Below are positions 1 through 10,886 of a stretch of 64,000 nt of DNA, piece after piece. The notes under the pieces are model-generated. The model had not been told where the DNA came from and did no database searches. It saw only the letters and a list, made by a program, of their open reading frames with translations. A program made the position numbers and the translations under genes. Within the stretch, counting starts at the first letter, position 1; each line of letters opens with the position of its first letter. This DNA is from VAZQ01 sp963817015 (GTDB lineage: Bacteria; Pseudomonadota; Alphaproteobacteria; Rhizobiales; Xanthobacteraceae): NCBI GenBank assembly GCA_963817015.1, contig CAWFMV010000014.1, positions 124,001 to 188,000 on the forward strand, in the 5' to 3' direction.

Positions 1-979
1 CGCCGGTCGTGATGTTCACCGGGCCGATGAAGCTCGCCGATCGATCTCGACGAGATGGCGGTCGCGGGCGGGCTCGCGGGCGCGCCGATCCGGGTCACCA
101 AATGCGTCACCGTCGATCTCGACGTGCCGGCCGACGCCGAGATCGTGATCGAAGGCCTGATCGATCCGGAGCTGCTCGAGCCCGAAGGCCCGTTCGGCGA
201 GAGCCACGGCCACATCGCGCTCGAAGACTTCAACATGTCGATGCAGGTGACCGCGATCACCCGCAAGCGCAAGCCGGTGTTCGTCTCGATCCTCAGCGAG
301 GTGACGCCGAGCGAATCGAGCGTGGTCAAGAAGGTCGCCTACGAGCCGATGTTCCTCGTCGCATCTGCGCGACCAGCTCTCGATCAAGGGCGTGCGCCGC
401 GTGGTGATGCACGAGCCGCTCACCAATCTGCGCAAGGTCATCTTCGTGCAATGTGCGCAAGGCATGCCGCGCATCGGAGGTGTGGCGCGCGCTGCATGGC
501 GCGTCGACGCTGCTCGCCGACTGCGGCAAGATCTGCATCGCGGTCAGCGAGGACATCGATCCCGAGAACGCCGATGCGGTGTTCTGGTCGCTCGCCTATC
601 GCTCCAACCCGATCGACGACGTGCACATCGCGCCTTATCGCTCGGCCGGCCATGGGCCGAAGTCCGGCGCGCACGGCGAGGAGTCGACGCTCCTGATCGA
701 CGCCACGCTCAAGCACTCGGCGCCGCCGCTCGCGCTGCCGGCGCGCGAGTTCATGGAGCGCGCGCGCGGCATCTGGGAGGAGCTCGAAGCTGCCGGCGAT
801 CACGCCGCAGCCGCCCTGGCACGGCTATTCGCTCGGCGACTGGGCCGACGACTGGGAGACCTTCGCGCGCCGCGCCGTCAAGGGCGAGTGGGAGGCGAAC
901 GGCGCCGAGACCTTCGCGCGCCGCCGCGGCGGCGTGCACGCCGGAGACGCCGGTGCGCGACGTGGAGGGGAAGAAGTAG
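1..979 (+). pseudogene. UbiD-family (prenylated-FMN) decarboxylase, C-terminal part, several frame breaks
   Basis: This is the C-terminal two thirds of a UbiD/3-polyprenyl-4-hydroxybenzoate-type decarboxylase; the start lies left of the window. The protein is readable only by changing frame five times (near 40, 360, 470, 790 and 940), each time as if one base had been gained. Recognisable pieces in order are a segment ending VVMFTGPMKLA, an EGPFGE block (from about 190), a REVDIAL-like region reading KVIFVQ, SEVWRALHG and DIDPENADAVFW, and the family's terminal PPWHGYSLGDW block (about 815-850). UbiD enzymes use prenylated FMN to decarboxylate aromatic or unsaturated acids. The substrate cannot be deduced. 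Five breaks in 1 kb would normally mean a dead gene, but the same kind of break occurs in uvrB, so sequence error is as likely. Confidence 0.75.
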
Positions 980-1015
980 GCCGTTTCTGCTGCGACTAAA
1001 CTCGGTCTCTCCGTT

Positions 1016-1110
1016 CGTGCCCCGCGAAAGCGGGGACCGAGCTGTCTCCAGCATCGACGTCATTCGATGGGCTGCAGCGCCCTGGGTGCCCGCGCCAACG
1101 CGGGCATGAC
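1016..1110. repeat. Intergenic palindromic repeat with two hairpins
   Basis: Two perfect hairpins sit between the decarboxylase and the next gene: CCCCGC-GAAA-GCGGGG (1020-1035) and TGCCCGCG-CCAA-CGCGGGCA (1087-1106). The wording resembles dispersed extragenic palindromes seen in many alphaproteobacterial genomes. It may also end transcription of the converging genes. Confidence 0.6.
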
Positions 1111-1147
1111 GCCGAGATATGTGGCGCAGCCCTCGCACACGCCCCGC

Positions 1148-1732
1148 TCAATTCTCCCACATCACCTGCCAGTTCTCGCTGGCGCCGTTGCAGCCGAGCT
1201 TGCCGCGCTCGACCTTCACCAAGGCGAAGCCGTTGAGATCGTCGCCGCCGTGGCGCTCGTCGTACCGATAGGTGTGGCGCGTCACCGTGCCCTCGCACAC
1301 GTCGTTGCTTTCGAGCGCGGTGAGCGTCTTTGCGTAGGGGCTCCACGCCAGCACGCCCGCCATCTCGGAGGCGTTCACCCGCCCCGGAAACGGCATCACC
1401 GGGAACGCGAGCGCCCGCAAGCTGCCGTCGCGCTCGAACACATAGGCGCGGCCAAAGAGCCTCCATCCGCTGCAGGGCACGATCGCCATCGGCCGCGCAC
1501 CTGCCGGGCGAAAGAGCTCGATCGGGAACGTCACCATCATGGCTTCGCTCTGCTGGCAGTCCGCCTGCTTGAGCGCGGCGGCGAGCGCCGGCGGCACGTC
1601 GGAAAAGCGCTCGATGCGCCAGGGCTGCCCGTCGGCCGGAATGCGATCAAGAAGGTCCTGCGCGTGGGAGGTCTGGAGAAACGCGAGCAGGCCGAGCGCC
1701 CTCAGGGCCAGATGTGTCAATGGATAAGCCAT
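1148..1732 (-). CDS. Exported protein of unknown function
   Basis: A 194-residue protein opens with a signal peptide (MAYPLTHLALRALGLLAFLQ, cleaved after SHA at about residue 25). An ATG 15 bases upstream would add five residues in front of it; I prefer the inner start because it gives a standard signal peptide. The mature part has four cysteines (in DCQQ, VPCSGW, DVCEG and LGCNG), enough for two disulfides, and no transmembrane segment, so it is probably periplasmic. I do not recognise the family. It faces the decarboxylase tail to tail across a repeat. Confidence 0.6.
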   Translation of the reverse strand: MAYPLTHLALRALGLLAFLQTSHAQDLLDRIPADGQPWRIERFSDVPPALAAALKQADCQQSEAMMVTFPIELFRPAGARPMAIVPCSGWRLFGRAYVFERDGSLRALAFPVMPFPGRVNASEMAGVLAWSPYAKTLTALESNDVCEGTVTRHTYRYDERHGGDDLNGFALVKVERGKLGCNGASENWQVMWEN

Positions 1733-1774
1733 GCTCGTGTATAGCATGCTCGTGTGTGCGCCGGGCCGGAGGTT

Positions 1775-2932
1775 TTACCGGACATCGGTGCTTGAGATGC
1801 GGGCGGCCGGCGGCGAGGCGACTGCGCCAGGGCTTTGAGCGACTTGGCTCTGGGCGGCTTGGCTCTGGGCGGCATGGCCCGAGGCGGCTTCGGCGTTCTT
1901 CGCCTCGTAATACTCGACCGAGAGCTTGATCGACCATCGTTCGTAGAAGCCCTTGATTTTCTCGCTCAGCTTCTGCGGGCTCTCTTGCTCGGCGGCTTCG
2001 TCATAGTGCTTCTCGTAGCGCCGGATGATCGGGCCGATGAGCGGGAGGCCGGCCAATCCCTGCATCGTGCCTGTCGCGATGGCGCGCATGGCCTTGCCGA
2101 TCTGCGCCGCCAGATCGTTCAGTCCATAGAGCAGCCGCTCGGACAATTGGCGCAGGCCGATCCGGATGGCAGAGCGGCGCAGAACGCGCGCGCCCTCGGT
2201 CGCGGCACGCTCGGTTTGCCGGTAACGAAGACCCGTCTTGCGCATCAGGTAGCGCGCGGCGAGATACTCGTAGAGCCGGAACGCCCCCTGCACGAGCGCA
2301 TGCTGCTTCGCTTGCGGCCAGGCCGCCGGGTAGGCGGGCAGCACCAGAAGCTTGCTCTTGGCGATGATGGTCGCGACCGGATGCAGCAACTGCGTCCAGG
2401 CCGGCCACACGGTTGCCTTGGCGATGAGCACGCCATGCAGGACAGTTGCGATCGTGAACGACACCGGAAGCCAGAGCGCCGCGCCAGCAATGACCAGGAG
2501 CGCGCCGCCCGGCGTCAACGTCCTGCAGGTCCTGAACACCCACGCCATGCCCTTCTCGAAAGCGTGGTGCAGGCCCTGCTCGAATGCCTTGTAGCTGAAT
2601 GTCTGGCGCAGCCGCGCCCAGCCTTCGCTCACCCGCTGGCGCCACGCCTCGCGCGCCTCCCCGGAGACCGGCAGCAGCCGGACAACGCCCTTGAGCGCCG
2701 CCGCGACACCGTCGCCGATGATACGGATGGTGAACAGAGGAAAGCGCACGATTTGCAAGACGATCGGAAACGCCCAGTCGAGGAGCTGGACGAGCGCCAA
2801 GAGCATATCGCGACCGAGCCGGCGCGCCGCCACCGCGGCGGCTGCGAGCGGCAGGATGATCAGGTCCTCGAGGCCGGCGTAGATGGTGGTGTGTGCCGTT
2901 GCGGGAGGACGAGCGCCCGATTGGTCGTTCAA
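1775..2932 (-). CDS. Membrane-associated protein of unknown function with a Gln/Ala-rich tail
   Basis: This 385-residue protein has hydrophobic stretches at roughly residues 25-37, 45-75 and 140-190, separated by basic, amphipathic helical regions rich in Arg and Lys. The last 40 residues are low complexity (AAQSQAAQSQVAQSP). They are encoded by a 15-base tandem repeat, TTGGCTCTGGGCGGC, present twice at 1844-1873, which suggests recent slippage growth of the tail. No catalytic motif is visible and I do not recognise the family. It is transcribed alone, ahead of the exported protein at 1148-1732, with 43 bases between. Confidence 0.55.
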   Translation of the reverse strand: MNDQSGARPPATAHTTIYAGLEDLIILPLAAAAVAARRLGRDMLLALVQLLDWAFPIVLQIVRFPLFTIRIIGDGVAAALKGVVRLLPVSGEAREAWRQRVSEGWARLRQTFSYKAFEQGLHHAFEKGMAWVFRTCRTLTPGGALLVIAGAALWLPVSFTIATVLHGVLIAKATVWPAWTQLLHPVATIIAKSKLLVLPAYPAAWPQAKQHALVQGAFRLYEYLAARYLMRKTGLRYRQTERAATEGARVLRRSAIRIGLRQLSERLLYGLNDLAAQIGKAMRAIATGTMQGLAGLPLIGPIIRRYEKHYDEAAEQESPQKLSEKIKGFYERWSIKLSVEYYEAKNAEAASGHAAQSQAAQSQVAQSPGAVASPPAARISSTDVR

Positions 2933-3055
2933 TGGTCGATCCGCGGCGTCATGGTCGGATGTCCGGACTTTATCGCGGAAATCGAGGTCAAGTTTAGGCT
3001 CACCGTTGCCGCACCCGGCATGGCTGAGACGGCGGCGGAGACTGCCTCGACAGCG

Positions 3056-3526
3056 TCAGGGCGCCTTTCGCCGCTTGCGTCTCGGCTTCGGCCGCGGCTT
3101 GTACACCATGCCTTCGAGCTTCATCCCGTCGGGGTCGGCGAAGTAGACCGCATAGTAGGAGCTGTCGTAGTACTCACCGGGCGGATCGACCACCGTCATG
3201 CTGTGCTCGACGAGAAACGCGCCGAGCGCGTCCACGTCCTTGCGGCTCGAGAGCTCGAACGCATCGAGCATTTTCAGGAAAAGTGGAAGCCGGTTTTCCG
3301 TCCGAAAATGCGACCACGCAAAGAGTGGTGGAAGCCGATGTCGCCCTTGCGGTGCTTGCGCTTCTTCCCTGCGCATCGGCCTGCGCGATCCAGAACAGCG
3401 TCTTGCGGTTGCTCCAGCCGACCATGTCGGCATGGTCGTATTTGAGCTTGAAGCCGAGGAAGCCCAGCACCTTTCCTGGTCGCCGACGCTCAGGACCAGG
3501 TGATCGATGCCGACGACGCGGGACAT
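3056..3526 (-). pseudogene. Glyoxalase/bleomycin-resistance (VOC) protein interrupted by a palindromic repeat
   Basis: The N-terminus GIDHLVLSVGD and the C-terminal half (DVDALGAFLVEH, YYAVYFADPDGMKLEGMVY) are typical of a single-domain VOC metal-dependent enzyme. Between them the frame changes twice: the middle reads FLGFKLKYDHADMVGW and RKHRKGDIGFHH in other frames. About 62 foreign bases (3263-3324) separate the expected FHH and AFELSSRKD blocks. The insert is a palindromic repeat and its length is not a multiple of three. The C-terminal arginine/lysine tail (PRPKPRRKRRK) is unusual. As given the gene cannot make a normal VOC protein. Confidence 0.7.
3266..3312. repeat. Palindromic repeat element inside the VOC gene
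   Basis: Outer arms GCATTTTC (3268-3275) and GAAAATGC (3304-3311) and inner arms GGAAAA (3277-3282) and TTTTCC (3294-3299) form a nested stem around GTGGAAGCCGG. The layout matches the very common Hyphomicrobiales dispersed palindrome in which GGAAAA, a GTGGAAGCCGG-like centre and TTTTCC are flanked by GCAT/ATGC arms. Family identity is from memory. Confidence 0.65.
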
Positions 3527-3692
3527 GGACGAAGGCTCCGCGAGGGAAAGCGGCTTAATGGCGGAAGCGGCGCGGATGTCCCGTCGTCGACGTTGAAATC
3601 GGTGAAGCCTGCCATGTCGAAGACTAAGGGGCGTAACGGTCGCGGCGTGGGCCGCTTGCGTAAGGAGCGGAAGCGAACTCTCTCAAGCAAAG

Positions 3693-4382
3693 TTGTTCGA
3701 TATTTCTCCAAGCCCTAAGAGCGTTGCACCAGTCGTGCAGCCTGGGCGGGATGCCGCCGCTGACCTCCTAGGCTTCGTGCAAGGCCAGCGCTTCGCCACC
3801 ATTCTCGCTGACCCGCCGTGGCAATTCACCAACAAGACTGGGAAAGTTGCGCCTGAGCACAAGCGCTTGTCGCGGTACGGCACGATGAAACTCGATGAGA
3901 TCATGGCGCTCCCGATTGGTGAGCTAACTGCGCCGACTGCGCATCTGTATCTCTGGTGCCCGAACGCAATGTTGCCCGAAGGCCTTGCGGTGATGAAGGC
4001 ATGGGGCTTCACCTACAAGTCCAACATCGTCTGGCACAAGGTGCGCAAGGACGGCGGCTCGGATGGACGCGGAGTTGGTTTCTATTTCCGCAATGTCACT
4101 GAGTTGATTTTGTTCGGCGTGCGCGGGAAGAACGCGCGCACGCTTGCGCCCGGACGGCGGCAGGTGAACCTGCTGGCGACACGAAAGCGCGAGCATTCGC
4201 GCAAGCCGGATGAGCAGTACGATATTATCGAAGCGTGCAGCCCGGGGCTGTTTCTTGAATTGTTCGCGCGTGGCACGCGCAAGGGCTGGGCGACTTGGGG
4301 CAATCAGGCGGATGAGGCGTATCGGCCAACGTGGAAGACGTACGCGCACCATTCGCAGGCGGGATTGATACCTGCCGAGTAG
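3693..4382 (+). CDS. MT-A70-family DNA N6-adenine methyltransferase
   Basis: This 229-residue protein has the MT-A70 catalytic tetrad DPPW at residues 40-43 (context FATILADPPWQF), followed by YLWCPNAMLPEG and the C-terminal block RGTRKGWATWGNQ. It is expected to methylate adenine in DNA. The only in-frame start that keeps the whole domain is a TTG at 3693; an internal GTG near 3735 is the alternative. No strong ribosome site is seen. Its stop abuts the stop of a BglII-like nuclease on the other strand with no spacer, so the two form a type II restriction-modification pair. The pair lies between genes unrelated to defence, which suggests acquisition as a unit. The target site cannot be read from the sequence. 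Confidence 0.85.
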   Translation: MFDISPSPKSVAPVVQPGRDAAADLLGFVQGQRFATILADPPWQFTNKTGKVAPEHKRLSRYGTMKLDEIMALPIGELTAPTAHLYLWCPNAMLPEGLAVMKAWGFTYKSNIVWHKVRKDGGSDGRGVGFYFRNVTELILFGVRGKNARTLAPGRRQVNLLATRKREHSRKPDEQYDIIEACSPGLFLELFARGTRKGWATWGNQADEAYRPTWKTYAHHSQAGLIPAE

Positions 4383-5201
4383 CTATTCGTTGCCTCCTTC
4401 GTCCTCTTCTCTGAGGATTTCATCGAGCGCCTTCTTGCCCTCGTGGAAGGTTACTATGCTGTCTGGCAATCCAATGAGCACCAAAGGGCAGGGGTTCCCA
4501 ACTCCACGGTGAACGCGATCGTTCAGTTTCTTCCAGTGGGTTGTCGCCTCGCCGAATTTATCAGCGACAAATTTATCGACGAAGGCTTCGCGAAACGTGA
4601 GTGGGTTTCTCTTTCGGTTCACGCGCGACTCAATCGCGCGACGTTGCTTTGATGTAGGTTCGTACCCCCATTGCCTCAGGCTTTCAAAGGATTGAATTTG
4701 CCTTTCGTCATAGAAGCGACCCACTAACGCTCTCATGCTGTCGTGGAGGGACTTTCCTCGTGTCACGATGATGCCCGCTGAAATCGCGCCATCGCTGTGC
4801 AGGCGCTTGAAATTTTCGAGGTCACGATCGAAGAATGGATCTTTGTTATTCCATTCAATTTCGAGCGCAATGGCGCCGGAGGCGAGATCTCGCACATGGT
4901 CGATCTCATGCGAGATTGCTTCGCGCTCGCGACCATTGATTGTTTTTCTTATTTCGAATTTGGTTTTCACCCATTTCAGTGCGGTTAATGCACGGCGCAA
5001 GCGCTGGGTGCCTTTTGCTTCACCCCCGCCACCGGCGATGATCTCTTCAATCGGAATTGTGAGACCACTCAACGCGCTCTCCAATTCTACGAGCGCTTCG
5101 GGGAAGTCCACCGAGAGTATCGCTTTGGAATGAGAATGAAACTCGATCTGATAGCCCTTTGCAATCAGGGCCGCAAAGATCTGGGATGGCCCCTTGTCCA
5201 T
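4383..5201 (-). CDS. BglII/BstYI-like type II restriction endonuclease
   Basis: This 272-residue protein carries the signature of the BglII/BstYI group: an N-terminal HSHSKAIL segment and the active-site block D101...E114-I-E116 followed by WNNKDPFFDRD. The D-x12-E-x-E arrangement resembles the PD-(D/E)xK site of BamHI and BglII. It should cut DNA at a short palindrome, probably one built around GATC if it keeps the family preference; that is inference. It converges on the MT-A70 methylase with the stop codons directly adjacent. Codon use is less GC-biased than in neighbouring genes, consistent with horizontal transfer. The ATG at 5201 lacks an obvious ribosome site. Confidence 0.8.
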   Translation of the reverse strand: MDKGPSQIFAALIAKGYQIEFHSHSKAILSVDFPEALVELESALSGLTIPIEEIIAGGGGEAKGTQRLRRALTALKWVKTKFEIRKTINGREREAISHEIDHVRDLASGAIALEIEWNNKDPFFDRDLENFKRLHSDGAISAGIIVTRGKSLHDSMRALVGRFYDERQIQSFESLRQWGYEPTSKQRRAIESRVNRKRNPLTFREAFVDKFVADKFGEATTHWKKLNDRVHRGVGNPCPLVLIGLPDSIVTFHEGKKALDEILREEDEGGNE

Positions 5202-5395
5202 GTAAATCAGTCGATCCTACCGGGCGGTCGCGTTACCTACCCCTTAGCATCCACCCGCCCAGCATCCGGCTTGCTTGATGTCGAGCGCGGGCCGGCGCGC
5301 AGATTTCGCCCCCGTTTCCACGTCAATCTCGTCGAACCTGGGCTTGCTCGGCGGCCGGGCGATCGCGCCTTGCGGCTTGCCCGGCCTCCCGATGC

Positions 5396-5542
5396 CTAGC
5401 CCTTCTTGCCAAACGGGTTTTGGCCGGGCTGGCTTTGCTTGCCCGCTGCGAACGGCGAAGGGGCGGGGCCGCCCTTCTTCTTGTCCTTGTCGGCCTTCGG
5501 CTTTTTCTTTTCCTTGTTGCTTCTCATCTGACCCTTCGCCAT
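5396..5542 (-). CDS. Small conserved Lys-rich protein (48 aa)
   Basis: The frame encodes a 48-residue, very basic protein that begins MAKGQMRSNKEKKKPK and ends QNPFGKKG. Small proteins with this MAKGQxRSNxE start recur across alphaproteobacteria; no function is known to me. It is missed by length cut-offs but has an ATG, a clear stop and a typical composition. The 194 bases between it and the nuclease gene (5202-5395) show no other convincing gene. Confidence 0.65.
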   Translation of the reverse strand: MAKGQMRSNKEKKKPKADKDKKKGGPAPSPFAAGKQSQPGQNPFGKKG

Positions 5543-5597
5543 GGCATCCTCCGGCTGGTTGCAGCGTCCATATGATTCACGACGCCGCCATCCTATC

Positions 5598-5807
5598 TCA
5601 ACGATCCTGGACCACGCGATGGTCGCTGAGCTTTTTTACCACGCCTGACTGCAGGGCGGTGTGGATAGCGATGTCAACGGTGCAGACGTGGGCGCACTTG
5701 TGACAGGTCACGCTTGCATCGGGCGCCAGCAGCGCCGGGCCCGAGAAGCGGTGATCGCCGCATTGTGGGCATTGGCCGATGGCGCCGAACAGGAAGTAGT
5801 TGGCCAT
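5598..5807 (-). CDS. Small zinc-ribbon-like protein
   Basis: This 69-residue protein contains two CxxC knuckles (CPQC near residue 13 and CHKC near residue 36), enough to bind one zinc ion. The start MANYFLF is chosen over an ATG 15 bases upstream because AAGGAG lies just in front of it. Role unknown; small zinc ribbons of this kind often bind nucleic acid or assist another protein. It lies just downstream of uvrB on the same strand, 74 bases away. Confidence 0.6.
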   Translation of the reverse strand: MANYFLFGAIGQCPQCGDHRFSGPALLAPDASVTCHKCAHVCTVDIAIHTALQSGVVKKLSDHRVVQDR

Positions 5808-5881
5808 GCATTCTCCTTGCAAGGGCGGCGCAGCACCGCCGGGTTTGGGGCCGGCCGCATCGTGGCGGGCGGTCGGGCAGC

Positions 5882-8841
<2,960 letters not shown>

Positions 8842-8962
8842 CAACGCAATATGGGCCGGCGACCTTGGCGAGGGAAGGGCAGCCGAGTGCCTGTGCAGCG
8901 GTCATTTCGAAACAGGGGAACCGGCGTGCTATATGTATATGGATATGCGAAGGAGCACGAAC

Positions 8963-9206
8963 GTGGCGAAAGTTATCGTCAAGAGTCTCAAGGCTGGCCG
9001 GCTCAGCAAGGCGGCAGCGCGGGCCATTCGCAAGAGGCGCGTCGCGACCGCAGACGGCGGTTGGACGATAGTGCGCACGCTCGACGTCAACAGTCCCTAC
9101 TTTGACGAAGTCTTATCTCCACGCCATCTGCTGCAACGTCGCCAAGGCGCGGCGCGAGAACAGAAGAGTCCTGGGCGTGGCCGATTTTGTCCCGCCCAAG
9201 CGTTGA
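8963..9206 (+). CDS. Small conserved hypothetical protein, one frame break
   Basis: A GTG start with AAGGAG seven bases upstream opens a short protein beginning MAKVIVKSLKAGRLSKAAARAIR and continuing GGWTIVRTLDVNSPYFDEV. One base too many near 9113 moves the end into the next frame (YLHAICCNVAKARRENRRVLG, ending VPPKR). Joined, it gives about 81 residues. Similar short proteins occur in Bradyrhizobium relatives as I recall; no function is known. It lies divergently from uvrB and converges on the L,D-transpeptidase. Confidence 0.5.
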
Positions 9207-9215
9207 ACGGCAGCG

Positions 9216-9824
9216 CTACTGCTGCACGATCACCTTCGTTCCGACCGGCACGCGCAGATAGAGATCGACAATTTCGTCATTCGCCAGCCGGAAGCAGCCT
9301 GACGACAGCGCGTGCCCGATCGTTTCCGGCGCGTTGGTGCCGTGGATGCGATAAACGGTGTTGCCGAGATAGAGCGCGCGTGCGCCCATCGGGTTGCCGG
9401 GCCCGCCTGCCATGAAGCGCGGCAGATAGGGCTGCCGCTCAATCATCTCGGCCGGTGGTGTCCAGTCCGGCCATTCCGCCTTGCGCGAGATTTTCAACAG
9501 CCCCTGCCACTGGAAGCCGTCGCGCCCGACGCCGATGCCGTAGCGCCAGGCGCGGTTGTTCGGCTGGATCAGATAGAGGAAGCGCTCGGAGGTATCGATG
9601 ATGATCGTGCCCGGCGCCTCGCTGGTGTTGTAAAGCACCATCTGATGGCGATAGGCCGGGTCGAGCTTGGACTCCGCGCCGGGCGCCGGCGCGACGCCGG
9701 GATCGACATCACGAATGGTTGGCGTCATGACCCGGAGGTTGAGCGGGGTGCCGTACTGGGCATGCCCGTCGGCGGCCATCAGCGCGATTGCGGCGGCCGC
9801 CAATAGTGCGAACTGGATACGCAT
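9216..9824 (-). CDS. L,D-transpeptidase (YkuD domain), exported
   Basis: This 202-residue protein has a signal peptide (about residues 1-23, cut after AHA-like HAQ) and a YkuD catalytic domain over the C-terminal 130 residues. The active-site block is HGTN (161-164) and SSGCFRL with the catalytic Cys at 177. Such enzymes form 3-3 peptidoglycan cross-links or attach proteins to the wall in the periplasm. The inner ATG at 9824 is preferred because it starts the signal peptide directly. It stands alone between a small gene and a glutathione transferase. Confidence 0.88.
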   Translation of the reverse strand: MRIQFALLAAAAIALMAADGHAQYGTPLNLRVMTPTIRDVDPGVAPAPGAESKLDPAYRHQMVLYNTSEAPGTIIIDTSERFLYLIQPNNRAWRYGIGVGRDGFQWQGLLKISRKAEWPDWTPPAEMIERQPYLPRFMAGGPGNPMGARALYLGNTVYRIHGTNAPETIGHALSSGCFRLANDEIVDLYLRVPVGTKVIVQQ

Positions 9825-9964
9825 GGCAGCTATTACATGGGCCCGGTGAGTATTTGTCAAAGGCGCTTCGCATGCTCACCTGTGCGCTACGGCAGTGGAC
9901 AAGGCCTTCGGAACATGCGCAATCCTAACCTGATGTCTGCCGCGTCACCGATGGGACCAGCACC

Positions 9965-10678
9965 ATGATCGACCTGCATTACTGGACTACGCCGAACGGC
10001 CACAAGATCACGATCTTTCTCGAGGAGGCCGGCCTGCCATACAAGATTTTCCCCGTGAACATCGGCAAGGGAGAACAGTTCAAACGCGAGTTTCTGGCGG
10101 TCTCACCAAACAACCGCATTCCGGCGATGGTCGATCACGATCCGTCCGGCGGCGGCGCCCCGATCGCGGTGTTCGAGTCGGGCGCGATGCTGCTTTATCT
10201 TGCCGACAAGACCAAGCGCTTCATCGCACAGGACCTGCGCGGCCGCACCGACACCATCCAGTGGCTGTTCTGGCAGATGGGCAATCTCGGACCGATGTCG
10301 GGACAGAACAACCACTTCAGCAACTACGCGCTCGACAAGATCCAGTACGCAATGGATCGTTATCGCAACGAGGTGAACAGGCTTTACGGCGTGCTCAATG
10401 CGCGGCTTGCTGATCGCCCTTACGTCGCGGGCGAATACTCGATCGCCGACATGGCGAGCTTCCCCTGGGTGAGGCTGCACGAGCGCCAGCACCAAAAGAT
10501 CGACGACTTCCCGCACGTGAAGCGCTGGCTCGCCGCCATCGAGGCGCGCCCCGCGGTCGAGCGCGCCTATGCCAAGGCCAAGGAGGTCAACCCCAACGCG
10601 GGCGGCATCCGTACCGCGGAGGAGCGCGCCATCCTGTTCGGACAGACCGCGGCGTCGGTGAAGGCCGCGGTGCGGTGA
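9965..10678 (+). CDS. Glutathione S-transferase, YfcG/YghU (nu) type
   Basis: This 237-residue protein has an N-terminal thioredoxin-like domain (YWTTPNGHKITIFLEEAGLPY, then a NRIPAMVDHD cis-proline loop and ESGAMLLYLA) and an all-helical C-terminal domain. The TPNGHK stretch and the GNLGPMSGQNNHF block mark the YfcG/YghU disulfide-bond oxidoreductase branch. These proteins reduce small disulfides with glutathione in the cytosol. It ends in front of a row of hairpins, facing the Bug-type binding protein. Confidence 0.85.
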   Translation: MIDLHYWTTPNGHKITIFLEEAGLPYKIFPVNIGKGEQFKREFLAVSPNNRIPAMVDHDPSGGGAPIAVFESGAMLLYLADKTKRFIAQDLRGRTDTIQWLFWQMGNLGPMSGQNNHFSNYALDKIQYAMDRYRNEVNRLYGVLNARLADRPYVAGEYSIADMASFPWVRLHERQHQKIDDFPHVKRWLAAIEARPAVERAYAKAKEVNPNAGGIRTAEERAILFGQTAASVKAAVR

Positions 10679-10689
10679 GCCTCTCTCCG

Positions 10690-10858
10690 CCTCATCCAGA
10701 GGAGCGCTCCGAAGGAGCGCGTCTCGAAGGATGGGGCGGCCACCGATCTCGGGTCTACCCGAGGTCGGCATGTTTTCGAGCGCAAGTCGGCTATAGCCGA
10801 CTTGCGATGGTTCGAGACGCGGCGCTCGCGCGCCGCTCCTCACCATGAGGCCGGGCGA
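10690..10858. repeat. Row of four palindromes between convergent genes
   Basis: Four hairpins follow each other: GCGCTCC-GAA-GGAGCGC (10704-10720), CTCGGG-TCTA-CCCGAG (10748-10763), a 24-base perfect palindrome centred on TATA (10782-10805), and GCGGCGC-TCGC-GCGCCGC (10819-10836). The outer two are copies of one repeat unit in opposite orientation (CCTCATCC...CGTCTCGAAGGATG and ATGGTTCGAGACGC...CCATGAGG), a wording common in Bradyrhizobium intergenic repeats. The row could end transcription from both sides. Confidence 0.65.
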
Positions 10859-10886
10859 GGCAGCACCAACGGCATGAGACAATCGC

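Noticed and set aside
5202..5395. Minus-strand open stretch reading KPRFDEIDVETG, vaguely like the repeated KPxLDEMG tail of UvrB.
   Set aside because: No start codon or ribosome site, and the similarity is too short to claim a UvrB-tail duplicate.
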